Assembly (NCBI GenBank): GCA_965277275.1
Contig: CBDICG010000001.1
Location: forward strand, 186,001 to 250,000
Direction of reading: 5' to 3'
DNA length: 64,000 nucleotides
Source: HLUCCA09 sp965277275
GTDB taxonomy: Bacteria; Pseudomonadota; Alphaproteobacteria; Rhodobacterales; Rhodobacteraceae
The notes below the pieces were generated by a model. That model was not told the DNA's origin and made no database searches. It saw nothing but the letters and a program-made list of their open reading frames with translations. Shown in pieces: positions 26,164-34,945 of this stretch. The stretch's first letter is position 1. Each line of letters begins with the position of its first letter. The position numbers and the translations under genes were made by a program.

Positions 26164-27834
26164 TCAGGCTTCGAAGCCCCACTTGTAGTGGTGATGCTCA
26201 AAGGAGATGTGCTGCTCGGTGCCCACCAGACCTTCGCGCATGTGGCGATAGATGGAGCGCCAGTAGGGCTGGATGGTCACGCCCTCTTCCTGGATGAGCG
26301 CCTCGACTTTGGCCATGACCTCGCGACGCGCATCCGCGTCGGCAAGCGACAGGGCCTCATCGAGCAGGGCGTCGAATTCGGCGTTCTCCCAGCCGAACTC
26401 GTTCCATGCGGCACCCGAGCGGTAGGCAAGGGCGTGGATCTGCACGCCCAGAGGCCGGTGGTTCCAGTTGGTCGAGGAGAAGGGGTACTTCGTCCAGTCG
26501 TTCCAGAAGGTGGAGCCTGGCAGGATCGTGCGCCTGACGTTGATGCCGGCGTCGCGCAACTGCGCGGCGACCGCATCGGTCGTGTTCTTGCGCCAGTCAT
26601 CGTCGATCGACATGAGCTCGTGCTCGAAGTCGCCCATTCCGGCTTCGTCCATCAGGGCCTTGGCATCGGCCGGGTCGTGCTGCTGTGGCGGAAGCTCCGC
26701 GTATTCCGGGTGCACCGGGGCCACGTGGTGGTTTTCCGCCGGAACGCCGAGGTTCGAATAGCCAAGCTCGAGGCAGACCGCGTTGTTGACCGCCATCTGG
26801 AGCGCCTGGCGTACGCGCTTGTCCGCGTAGGGGCGCATGCCATCGACTTCGGCCAGCTGGTTCGGGCGAATGACGATCGTGGCCGCGGTCACGACTTCGG
26901 ATTTCACGAGGCCGATGTCGTCCATGATCTGGATGAACTCGCCGACCGACTCGTGCAGGAAATCGACCTCGCCGGATTCAACAGCCGCCAGCCAAGCTGC
27001 CGGATCGGTGCCGTAATCGACGTATTCGATGCGATCGAGGTACGGCCCGCCATACACGTCGGTGCCCCACCAAGTGTGGTCCGGGGCGCGTTCGAGTACG
27101 GCGCTCACGCCAACCTCGAGCTCGGTCAGAACGTAGGGACCGGTGCCGACGGCATTCTGGGTGTCCTCGGGATCGTAGGAGGAGTGCACGATGGCGGCGG
27201 GATAGTCCGCGACGCCGGGGATGATCGAGATGTCGGGGGAGGGCAGGTTGAGCTGCACCGTCATGTCATCGATCACGACGATCGCGCCCTCGGCTGCGGC
27301 GCCGGCATCGGTATCGACGAGACCGCCCATGCGGGCCGCCATCGAGTTGCCCTCGACGTTGCTTTCACACCAACGGGCGAAGTTGCGCGCGACGTCTTCG
27401 GCCGTGAATGCATCCCCGTTCTGCCAGGTGACACCGGGCCGGACCTTCAGCGTGTACTGGGTTGCGTCGTCGTTGACCTCCCAGCTCTCCAGAAGCATTC
27501 CGCGGAACGTTCCGTCGTTGTTGTACTCGACGAGGTACTCCAGCATGCCGCGGGTCTGGTTGCCGATCTCGGACCAGTCGTAGGTGCGGGTGTCCTTGAG
27601 CGCTCTCACGGACATCTGGACGCGCATCGTGCCGCCTTCCTGGGCGTGACCATCAGCGCGGGCCGACGTTGGCACCACGGCGCCGATCAGGCCATACGCG
27701 GCCGTCGCGGAGACGCCCAGCGCGGTGGCGCGGGTCAGGAATTCGCGGCGGTCGATCTTGCCGTCGAGGTGTTCCTGAGCGTGCATGCGCGCGCCATGGT
27801 GGATCTCTGTCCCGTCCAAGTTCGGGTTAGTCAT
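26164..27834 (-). CDS. ABC transporter substrate-binding protein, family 5 (peptide/opine/nickel type)
   Basis: Periplasmic solute-binding protein of 556 aa that delivers substrate to the downstream permeases. It has a Tat-type export signal with a long n-region and twin arginines in DRREFLTRATALGVSATAAYG, cleaved near ARADG. The body has the SBP_bac_5 layout, including LKVRPGVTWQNGDAFTAEDVARNF and the GTGPYVLTELE region. The ligand cannot be told from sequence. It is first in the operon SBP-permease-permease-double ATPase; an AraC regulator is encoded upstream on the same strand. Confidence 0.92.
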   Translation of the reverse strand: MTNPNLDGTEIHHGARMHAQEHLDGKIDRREFLTRATALGVSATAAYGLIGAVVPTSARADGHAQEGGTMRVQMSVRALKDTRTYDWSEIGNQTRGMLEYLVEYNNDGTFRGMLLESWEVNDDATQYTLKVRPGVTWQNGDAFTAEDVARNFARWCESNVEGNSMAARMGGLVDTDAGAAAEGAIVVIDDMTVQLNLPSPDISIIPGVADYPAAIVHSSYDPEDTQNAVGTGPYVLTELEVGVSAVLERAPDHTWWGTDVYGGPYLDRIEYVDYGTDPAAWLAAVESGEVDFLHESVGEFIQIMDDIGLVKSEVVTAATIVIRPNQLAEVDGMRPYADKRVRQALQMAVNNAVCLELGYSNLGVPAENHHVAPVHPEYAELPPQQHDPADAKALMDEAGMGDFEHELMSIDDDWRKNTTDAVAAQLRDAGINVRRTILPGSTFWNDWTKYPFSSTNWNHRPLGVQIHALAYRSGAAWNEFGWENAEFDALLDEALSLADADARREVMAKVEALIQEEGVTIQPYWRSIYRHMREGLVGTEQHISFEHHHYKWGFEA

Positions 27835-28143
27835 TCGGTTCTCCCTGTCGCACTTGAGTGCGTTGCTATGTCATTTGTGGCCCGCGTCGGGGCAGACGCA
27901 GCGCCGATCCCGCCGTGGAAGCGGTTTCGCTCTGCGTTGGCCCGCATTCGGCACCAAGAAATTCGATGCGTCAACTGGTGCAATGCTCAAGAAAGTGCAA
28001 AAAACCGACAACTCCATGTCGCTTTCAGAACATTCCCCGGAATGGACAGCCGGGCGCATGCGCGCTCGGCGCAAACTGACGAAGGGTCAAGGGGAGCTGA
28101 GCGTGAGGATGGTCGCACCGTCGCTTCGACTCGCGACGCGTGT
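27835..28143. other. intergenic region upstream of the ABC operon
   Basis: This 309-base gap should hold the operon promoter. A near-palindrome CGCACT-TG-AGTGCG lies at 27849-27862, just before the SBP start, and could be a regulator site or overlap the ribosome-binding region. A minus-strand TTGACG (27969-27974) could be a -35 element, but I see no good -10 at the right distance. No gene is supported here. Confidence 0.4.
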
Positions 28144-29319
28144 TCAGGCGGCGGTGCGGAACTGTGTCGGCGTTTGGCCCGTGCGGTTCTGGAAGGCACG
28201 CGTGAAATACGCGGCTGAGCCGTAGCCCAGCATCCGGGCCACCTGCTTGATCGGCAGCGTTGTCTCGGCCAGCAACCTGCGGGCTTCAAACGTGAGCCGG
28301 TCCGCGAGGATGTCCGATGCAGACCGCCCACAGGTCTCGCGACAGACGCGGCTGAGATGGGTCGGCGTGACCCCAAGCGCCTCTGCGTAGTCGGCCACGC
28401 CTTGCGCCGTGTAGAGCTGGGCCTCGACCATCTCCGTGAACTTGCGCACAAGCCGGAGGGCGGCGGTGTCCGGCATCGCCTCGTCCGAAAGCGCGATTTG
28501 CCGATCCAGCCAGACAGAGAGCAGACCCGCGTGGTGGTGGATCGCCCGAGCGCGTTCCGGCCGGTCCCCGTCGATCTCGCGCCCGAGTTGCTCAAGAACG
28601 GTTGTCACCTCGCCTTGGGCGACAGCATCGCGAACCCGGAGGTGGAGCGGCTTCGAAGGCAGGGGCAGATCCGGATCTTCAGAGAAAAATACGGCGGTGC
28701 CATAGACCTGCGCGGTGATCTCGAAGCCGTGCATGACGTTGGGCGGCACGAAGATCGCGTTGTGTGCTCCGTAGCCTCGGGTCAAGCCGGCAAGCGTTAC
28801 GCGGCCCTGGCCGCGCGTGAACCACAGCAGAACGGGCGTGCGGTAGCTCCGCATGGCTTCGGTGCGCCATTTGCCGCCCTTGGCCAGAGCCTGAAGCGGG
28901 ACAAGGCGAAGCGAGCCCTTGGGCGGCTGAGGGATGAGCACGCGCACCTGCTGCGAGGCCCGCGGTGCAGCCGCCCGCTTGATCACTTGCGCGGGTTTCG
29001 CAGATCGCACCGGCGCCGGGGTGTACCGAGTGGGGGCCTCGCTCAGGCCCGTTGTCGCGCCCTGACGCACGGCAGGAGGCGGCTCGTCCGGCAGGCGCGT
29101 GGACGCCTCGGGGGGCGCCGCTGTGCCGCTTTGGCCGGATTGTTCCAACCGGTCTGCCGCCTTCTCCGATTCCCGCGCGCCGCTCGCGCCGCGCGCTGCG
29201 GCACGGTCTGCAAAGGTGCGGGCTGAGAACAGGGAGCGAGGTTTCATCAGGTGTGCTGCGTTTCTTGGCCGTGGTTGCACCCTGCCGGGGCGCGTGTCTG
29301 GCGTGCCGAAGGCAACCAT
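28144..29319 (-). CDS. AraC family transcriptional regulator
   Basis: Predicted regulator of 391 aa. The C-terminal about 100 residues form the double helix-turn-helix domain (VADYAEALGVTPTHLSRVCRE, then IKQVARMLGYGSAAYFTRAF). A cupin-like ligand domain precedes it (about residues 125-220, with HNAIFVPPNVMHGFE). The first about 110 residues are low-complexity, rich in Pro, Ala and Arg, which makes the protein about 100 residues longer than usual. ATG 29319 has GAGAGGAG upstream; a later start cannot be excluded. It probably controls the downstream ABC operon, given position and strand. Confidence 0.82.
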   Translation of the reverse strand: MVAFGTPDTRPGRVQPRPRNAAHLMKPRSLFSARTFADRAAARGASGARESEKAADRLEQSGQSGTAAPPEASTRLPDEPPPAVRQGATTGLSEAPTRYTPAPVRSAKPAQVIKRAAAPRASQQVRVLIPQPPKGSLRLVPLQALAKGGKWRTEAMRSYRTPVLLWFTRGQGRVTLAGLTRGYGAHNAIFVPPNVMHGFEITAQVYGTAVFFSEDPDLPLPSKPLHLRVRDAVAQGEVTTVLEQLGREIDGDRPERARAIHHHAGLLSVWLDRQIALSDEAMPDTAALRLVRKFTEMVEAQLYTAQGVADYAEALGVTPTHLSRVCRETCGRSASDILADRLTFEARRLLAETTLPIKQVARMLGYGSAAYFTRAFQNRTGQTPTQFRTAA

Positions 29320-29447
29320 CGGGCTACGCTCCTCTCCAATCAAGATAAAATCCGAGTCTGGCCGAAGACAGGCAAAGGACCGCGCTCTGAAGGCCGCAAC
29401 CGGTGCCCGGTGGCTGTGGCGATTGGGTAAGGCCATGTTGTGCCCGG

Positions 29448-30326
29448 TCAGGCGGACATGGGGATCCTGGCCCAGTTCGACATCCGGGCGCGAAACCATG
29501 TGCGTTGCCGCTTGGCATAGCGCCGCGTGGCGATCACGGCCGCATCGCGCGCGGCGTCGAGAGACGTTTCGCCCCGAAGGTGGGCCGCAAGCTCAGAGGC
29601 TCCGATGGCCTTGTCGCCGGGGCGCTGCGGATCGAAATCCGCGAGGTTCGCGCGCACCTCTTCCAGCGCGCCCTCTGCCAACATCGCGTCGAAGCGGCGC
29701 TCAAGGCGCGGAGTAAGCGCGTCCTTGGGGGCGTCTATGAGGACGCAGGCGGCTTGGGACAGCTCCATCAGCGGGGGCGGCGTGTCCCTCTGCCACGCCG
29801 CAAGGCTGCGGCCGGTCGACGTCTGTACCTCCCAGGCGCGCTGCACGCGGGCCCGGTTGGCCCGGTCGATCTGCGCGAGCGTCTCGCGATCGATCCCGGT
29901 GCAAAGCTCTTCGAGCGACAAGGCATCTGCCGTTGCGCGAACCGGCCCCGGTGTTGGCGGGATCTCCGCGAGGCCCTGCGTCAGCGCACTGAAATAGAGG
30001 CCGGTCCCGCCCACGATGATCGGGCGTCGTGCTCCGCCAAGCAAGGGGGCGAGCTCGCGGAGCCAATGCCCCGCAGAATAGCTCTCGTGCCGTGGGACGT
30101 GGCCATAAAGGCGATGCGGCGCGCGCTCGGTGTCTGCGGGAGGAGGGCGCGCTGTCAGGATCCGCCAGCCACTATAAACCTGCAACGCGTCGGCGTTGAT
30201 CACGACGCCGCCGCGTTCCTCAGCGAAGGCAAGAGCGAGAGCGGACTTGCCCGACCCGGTCGGCCCGGCAATCAGCACGGGGGTCTCGGCCGGGACATCG
30301 TCAAGCGGGGGAGGAAGGCGGGACAT
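29448..30326 (-). CDS. miaA: tRNA dimethylallyltransferase MiaA
   Basis: Adds the isopentenyl group to A37 of tRNAs reading UNN codons; cytosolic. The 292-aa product has the P-loop LIAGPTGSGKSALALAFAEE, the DALQVYSGW substrate region, IIVGGTGLYFSAL, and the C-terminal ATRRYAKRQRTWFR motif, all diagnostic. It is slightly short but complete. ATG 30326 was chosen because the conserved N-terminus begins just after it, though its ribosome binding site is weak. It is divergent from pyrH, with 97 bases between. Confidence 0.94.
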   Translation of the reverse strand: MSRLPPPLDDVPAETPVLIAGPTGSGKSALALAFAEERGGVVINADALQVYSGWRILTARPPPADTERAPHRLYGHVPRHESYSAGHWLRELAPLLGGARRPIIVGGTGLYFSALTQGLAEIPPTPGPVRATADALSLEELCTGIDRETLAQIDRANRARVQRAWEVQTSTGRSLAAWQRDTPPPLMELSQAACVLIDAPKDALTPRLERRFDAMLAEGALEEVRANLADFDPQRPGDKAIGASELAAHLRGETSLDAARDAAVIATRRYAKRQRTWFRARMSNWARIPMSA

Positions 30327-30423
30327 GGGCGCTCGGGTCCAGACGTGCGGGGCAGGGGGCATTCTCGGTTGAAGCCCGTTCGCTTTTCCGACAGGAAGGC
30401 GCCGAAGAAAAGGAGGGAGCGCC

Positions 30424-31176
30424 ATGGATCAGCACGCCGAGCAGCCTCAGCCGGATGCGGCGCCCCCGACAACCAGTCATTCCCGCGTGATGCTGAAGAT
30501 CTCCGGCGAGGCGCTGATGGGGGATCAGGGCTACGGGCTTCACCCTCCGACCGTTCAGCGCATCGCCCGCGAGGTGAAGAGCGTCCACGACATGGGTGTC
30601 GAGATCTGCATGGTCATCGGAGGCGGCAACATCTTCCGAGGGCTTTCGGGCTCTGCGCAGGGGATGGAGCGCACGACTGCGGATTACATGGGCATGCTCG
30701 GGACGGTCATGAATGCGCTGGCGATGCAGTCGGCCCTCGAAGAGCTTGGTGTCTTCACCCGCGTGATCTCGGCTATCCCGATGGATCAGATCTGCGAGCC
30801 CTATATCCGTCGTCGCGCCGTCCGGCACCTTGAGAAGAAGCGCGTTTGCATCTTCGCGGCCGGGACGGGCAATCCCTACTTTACCACCGATACCGCGGCG
30901 ACACTGCGCGCCAACGAGATGGCCTGCCAGGCGATCTTCAAGGGTACGAAGGTGGACGGTGTCTATGACAAGGACCCCATGAAGCACGACGATGCGGTGC
31001 GATACGACCGGATCAGCTACGACGATTGCCTGGCCAAGCATCTCAAAGTGATGGACGCCTCCGCCATCGCGCTTGCGCGCGACAACAGCCTTCCGATCAT
31101 CGTCTTTTCACTCGACGAGCCCGGCGGCTTCGCTGGCATCGTATCCGGGCGGGGCACCTATACCCGGGTAGACTGA
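30424..31176 (+). CDS. pyrH: UMP kinase
   Basis: Hexameric bacterial UMP kinase making UDP for nucleotide and cell-envelope precursors. The 250-aa product has RVMLKISGEALMG, VIGGGNIFRG, the GTGNPYFTTDTAA nucleotide-binding loop and KVDGVYDKDPMKH. A strong AAAGGAGG precedes ATG 30424. The N-terminus has about 20 extra polar residues (DQHAEQPQPDAAPP). Unlike many genomes, a 358-base gap separates it from frr, and rpsB-tsf are not adjacent in this window. Confidence 0.96.
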   Translation: MDQHAEQPQPDAAPPTTSHSRVMLKISGEALMGDQGYGLHPPTVQRIAREVKSVHDMGVEICMVIGGGNIFRGLSGSAQGMERTTADYMGMLGTVMNALAMQSALEELGVFTRVISAIPMDQICEPYIRRRAVRHLEKKRVCIFAAGTGNPYFTTDTAATLRANEMACQAIFKGTKVDGVYDKDPMKHDDAVRYDRISYDDCLAKHLKVMDASAIALARDNSLPIIVFSLDEPGGFAGIVSGRGTYTRVD

Positions 31177-31534
31177 TGCCAGCGGAAGGTTGCGCGACCC
31201 GATTGCTCGCATTCGCCGTAGGCGCAGGCGAGATAGTGTGTCGGCAATCCTAAGAGCAGGTTTTTCGCTCGGCTCCGCGGCTGGCCTGGCGCAACCGCAT
31301 CTTGATGACTGCGCCGCGTTTCTTGGAGCTTCCTACTGCCACCTCCGGGCGGCAATACGCTGTGCGATACAGGCCAACGCCGCTTGAACTGGTCAAGACA
31401 GCGGCGCCCGACAGTCTATCCGCTTGATGCATCCGGGAGACTTCGCCGGCTCAACAGCGGCTCCGCCTATACTTTTTCGCAAAGCGCAGCTAAGAGCGCA
31501 GGGCAGTCAACGAGATGCTTAGAGGAAAAGGCAC
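31177..31534. other. intergenic region between pyrH and frr
   Basis: No gene is supported in these 358 bases. A bipartite hairpin at 31206-31232 (CTCGC/GCGAG and CGCC/GGCG around a 3x3 internal loop) could end pyrH transcription. A small dyad CTTGA-ACTGG-TCAAG lies at 31383-31397. TATACT at 31468-31473 could be a -10 element for frr, but no matching -35 is present. An unannotated small RNA or frr leader is possible but unproven. Confidence 0.4.
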
Positions 31535-32098
31535 ATGTCTGAATACGAGGAACCGGACGTAGACGATCTGATGCGCCGCATGGACGGCGCGATGAGCGCC
31601 TTGAAGCAAGAGTTCGCTTCCCTGAGAACTGGCCGCGCCTCGGCCTCGATGCTCGATACGATCCAGGTGGATGCTTACGGAGCCATCACGCCGCTTAATC
31701 AGGTGGGAACGGTTAATGTGCCAGAACCGCGCATGATCACAGTGAACATCTGGGACAAGCAGCTTGTCGGCAAGGCCGAGAAATCCATTCGGGAGAGTGG
31801 ATTGGGGATCAATCCCGTCATCGACGGCACGATCATCCGTCTGCCGATTCCCGAACTCAACGAAGAGCGGCGGCGGGAGCTTTCGAAGGTGGCCGCGCAA
31901 TATGCCGAGAGTGCGCGGATTGCGGTGCGCAACGTCCGGCGCGATGGCATGGACCAGATCAAGAAGGCCAAGGGGCTGGGCATGGCGGAAGACGATCAGA
32001 AAGCCTGGACAGACGAGATCCAGGAAATGACCGACACCCATATCGCGTCGATCGACACGGCCCTCGAAACGAAACAATCGGAAATCATGCAGGTCTGA
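31535..32098 (+). CDS. frr: ribosome recycling factor
   Basis: Releases ribosomes from mRNA after termination with EF-G. The 187-aa protein matches the family's length. It has the N-terminal MDGAMSALKQEFASLRTGRA helix, VPEPRMITVNIWDK, the IRLPIPELNEERRRELSK motif and a long C-terminal helix. ATG 31535 follows AGAGGA at good spacing. It leads into uppS after 76 bases and probably heads the envelope operon together with its own promoter. Confidence 0.97.
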   Translation: MSEYEEPDVDDLMRRMDGAMSALKQEFASLRTGRASASMLDTIQVDAYGAITPLNQVGTVNVPEPRMITVNIWDKQLVGKAEKSIRESGLGINPVIDGTIIRLPIPELNEERRRELSKVAAQYAESARIAVRNVRRDGMDQIKKAKGLGMAEDDQKAWTDEIQEMTDTHIASIDTALETKQSEIMQV

Positions 32099-32174
32099 CC
32101 GGGCAGGCGGCCACCACCGGGTTTCCCGGACAGCAGAGCCGCACCGGACGGGAACAAGAGGCGAAAGGCGAGCA

Positions 32175-32915
32175 ATGTCAGAAGTTTCCCCGGCAACCGG
32201 ATCGCGCCCTCCAGGCGCTCCGGAGCACGTTGCGATTATCATGGACGGCAATGGCCGTTGGGCGGCACAGCAGGGCCGCCCCCGCTTTTTCGGCCATCAG
32301 GCGGGTGCCCGTCGGGTCTCCGAAGTTTTGGAGGCATGTCCGGACCTGGGCGTGCGCTATCTTACCATTTTCGCGTTTTCGACAGAGAACTGGCGCCGCA
32401 CCCAGGCCGAAGTTGCCGGGCTGATGACGCTCTTCCGGCGCTACATCGTCAAGGAAGCGAAACGCCTGATGGAAAAGGACGTGCGCGTGCGCTTCATCGG
32501 CGACCGCGAGCAGCTCGAACCGAAGTTGCAGCAGGTGATGGACGACCTGGAAGGCATGACCCAGGCCAATGGCGACGTCCACCTCACGATAGCGCTGAAC
32601 TACGGCGGGCGGGACGAGGTCACCCGTGCTACTCAGCGCCTGGCCCGCGAAATCGAGGCAGGACGGCTGTCGAGCAAGGACGTGGACGCGGAGGCGCTTG
32701 CCCGCTTCCTCGACACGCACACTCTGCCCGATCCGGATCTCGTGATCCGCACGTCGGGTGAGGCGCGCATCTCGAATTTCCTGCTCTGGCAGTCGGCCTA
32801 TGCCGAGTACGAGTTCGTCGATACGCTCTGGCCGGAATTCTCCGCGGATGATTTCGCGCGGATCGTCAGAGGGTTCGGGACGCGAGAGCGCCGGTTTGGC
32901 TCGATTCGTGGGTAA
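32175..32915 (+). CDS. uppS: undecaprenyl diphosphate synthase
   Basis: Cis-prenyltransferase making the C55 lipid carrier for peptidoglycan and O-antigen synthesis, from IPP and farnesyl diphosphate. The 246-aa product has HVAIIMDGNGRWA with the catalytic Asp, TIFAFSTENW, LNYGGRDE and DLVIRTSGEARISNF, all diagnostic. The substrate IPP is supplied by the MEP pathway, one enzyme of which (dxr) is encoded downstream. Confidence 0.97.
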   Translation: MSEVSPATGSRPPGAPEHVAIIMDGNGRWAAQQGRPRFFGHQAGARRVSEVLEACPDLGVRYLTIFAFSTENWRRTQAEVAGLMTLFRRYIVKEAKRLMEKDVRVRFIGDREQLEPKLQQVMDDLEGMTQANGDVHLTIALNYGGRDEVTRATQRLAREIEAGRLSSKDVDAEALARFLDTHTLPDPDLVIRTSGEARISNFLLWQSAYAEYEFVDTLWPEFSADDFARIVRGFGTRERRFGSIRG

Positions 32916-32950
32916 GGCCGTCAATCACGCCAATGCACCCCGAGGGGGGC

Positions 32951-33745
32951 ATGGCTGAGACCCCATCACCCTGGACGGACCTGCGCACGCGTCTGAGTTC
33001 CGGCGCGGCGATGGTCGTTGTCGGCGTTGCCGCGATTGCCGCCGGAGGCGTGTGGTTCCAGATGCTCGCCGTCTTCGTGACGGCAATCATGGTCTGGGAA
33101 GTGGCGCGGATGATCCGGCCTGCGGCGGATTCCAGCGCGATGCTCATCGCCGCCTTCACGGCATCGGTGCTCTCTGGCCTGCTTGCCACTGATGCCAACT
33201 GGCACTTGTTGCTACTGCTCTTCCCGGCAACATTCGGAACGCTGATGATGCCACGGGAAAGGCTCACATTTTTCCTGTTTGGCTTGGCCATTGTGACGGC
33301 GGGATGGGGCCTTGTCACGTTCCGGGAAACCTACGGCGTTACGTGGCTCTTCTGGCTGGTGATCGTCGTCGTGACGACCGATGTTCTCGGCTACTTTGCC
33401 GGGCGCATGATCGGTGGTCCCAAATTCTGGCCCACGATCAGCCCGAAGAAGACGTGGTCCGGGACAACGGCAGGCTGGATCGGTGCGGGCCTGGTGGGTG
33501 CGCTATTTCTCACATTCACGGATGCGGGGAGGGATCTAATATGGATCTCCATGGTACTCTCCTTTGCTTCCCAGATGGGCGACATCGCCGTATCCGCGCT
33601 CAAGCGCCGGATGGGGGTGAAGGACGCCTCCTCCCTGATCCCCGGACACGGAGGGCTTGCTGACAGGTTTGACGGCCTGCTCGGCGCGGCGCTCTTCATG
33701 CTGCTCGTGGCCTTGATCGTCGATGTGCCGGAGGTCCGGATATGA
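32951..33745 (+). CDS. cdsA: phosphatidate cytidylyltransferase
   Basis: Integral membrane enzyme making CDP-diacylglycerol for phospholipids. The 264-aa product has about eight membrane segments and the C-terminal signature SALKRRMGVKDASSLIPGHG followed by GLADRFDGLL. ATG 32933 is in frame, but ATG 32951 with GAGGGGGG directly upstream is more likely. The stop overlaps the dxr start as ATGA, so translation is coupled. Confidence 0.94.
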   Translation: MAETPSPWTDLRTRLSSGAAMVVVGVAAIAAGGVWFQMLAVFVTAIMVWEVARMIRPAADSSAMLIAAFTASVLSGLLATDANWHLLLLLFPATFGTLMMPRERLTFFLFGLAIVTAGWGLVTFRETYGVTWLFWLVIVVVTTDVLGYFAGRMIGGPKFWPTISPKKTWSGTTAGWIGAGLVGALFLTFTDAGRDLIWISMVLSFASQMGDIAVSALKRRMGVKDASSLIPGHGGLADRFDGLLGAALFMLLVALIVDVPEVRI

Positions 33746-34926
33746 GCGTGCGCAAGGTCAGCATCTTCGGCGCGACAGGGTCTATCGGGGAGAGCACGGT
33801 CGATCTTATCAGCCGCGAGCCGGAGAGGTTCGATGTTGTCGCACTGACCGGCGGTCGCAACATCTCGCGGCTGGCGGAGCAGGCACTGGCGCTGCAGGCC
33901 GATGTTGCCGTTACGTGTTATCCCGAACTTTATCAGGATCTTACGGCGCTTCTTTCGGGTTCTGGTATCGCGGTGGCGGCAGGTCCTGGCGCCATTGCCG
34001 AAGCAGCGCAGCGGCCGTCCGACTGGATCATGTCGGCGATTGTGGGGGCAGCGGGGTTGCCCCCGGGCCTCATCGCGCTCGAGCAGGGGACGACACTCGC
34101 GCTGGCGAACAAGGAAAGCCTTGTGACGGCGGGGCCATTGCTGATGGGGACAGCGGCACGCCACGGCGCCAGAGTGCTCCCTGTCGATAGCGAGCATTCT
34201 GCGATCTTTCAGGGTCTTGTCGGCGAAAACCTCAGTGAGGTTGAACGCATCGTCATCACTGCATCGGGCGGCGCGTTCCGGGACTGGCCGATTGACGAGC
34301 TCGGAATGGCAACACCCGAGGAGGCCGCAACGCACCCCAACTGGGACATGGGCCAACGGATCACGGTCGACTCCGCGTCCATGTTCAACAAGGCTCTGGA
34401 AGTCATTGAGACAAAAGAGTTTTTCGGGATCGATCCGGAAAGGATCGAGGTCATCGTACACCCCGAAAGCCTGATCCACGCGCTTGTCGGCTTCCGCGAT
34501 GGCGCGCTCATGGCCCATGTCGGCCCGCCAGACATGCGCCACGCGATCGGCTACGCGCTGAATTGGCCGGAGCGGCGGGGATTGCCCGTTGCGCGGCTCG
34601 ATCTGGCGCAAATCGCGACGCTCTCGTTTCGCGCGCCGTGCGAGACGCGCTGGCCAGCTCTGCGGCTGGCTCGTGAGGTGATGCACACGGGCGGGTTGGC
34701 CGGTGCTGCGTTCAATGCGGCCAAGGAAAAGGCGCTCGACAGTTTCCTCGCACGGGAGATCCGATTCACGGATATGGGCCCCGTTGTGGAGCGCGTTCTG
34801 GAGCGGATGGGGGCAGAGGGCGCCCTGAAATGTGACGCATTAAGCCTTGATGCGGTCACCCAAGCGGACCATCTCGCAAGAACGCGCGCTGCTGAAGCAG
34901 CGGCGGACCTGGCCACTGCGGCCTAG
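33742..34926 (+). CDS. dxr: 1-deoxy-D-xylulose 5-phosphate reductoisomerase
   Basis: First committed enzyme of the MEP isoprenoid pathway; converts DXP to MEP with NADPH. The 394-aa product has the NADPH-binding IFGATGSIGESTVD, LANKESLVTAG, and the metal/active-site stretch PVDSEHSAIFQGL, then ASGGAFRDWP and HPNWDMGQRITVDSASMFNK. The start overlaps the cdsA stop; rseP follows closely. Confidence 0.97.
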   Translation: MSVRKVSIFGATGSIGESTVDLISREPERFDVVALTGGRNISRLAEQALALQADVAVTCYPELYQDLTALLSGSGIAVAAGPGAIAEAAQRPSDWIMSAIVGAAGLPPGLIALEQGTTLALANKESLVTAGPLLMGTAARHGARVLPVDSEHSAIFQGLVGENLSEVERIVITASGGAFRDWPIDELGMATPEEAATHPNWDMGQRITVDSASMFNKALEVIETKEFFGIDPERIEVIVHPESLIHALVGFRDGALMAHVGPPDMRHAIGYALNWPERRGLPVARLDLAQIATLSFRAPCETRWPALRLAREVMHTGGLAGAAFNAAKEKALDSFLAREIRFTDMGPVVERVLERMGAEGALKCDALSLDAVTQADHLARTRAAEAAADLATAA

Positions 34927-34945
34927 CACGACAGGGCACACGTTT

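Noticed and set aside
26188..28218. 676-codon open frame on the plus strand
   Set aside because: It lies antisense to the well-supported SBP gene, has a Val/Gly/His/Arg-biased composition typical of reverse-frame GC-rich reading, and matches no family pattern.
31468..31473. TATACT as frr promoter -10 element
   Set aside because: No sequence near the -35 consensus occurs 16-18 bases upstream, so it is not listed as a promoter.
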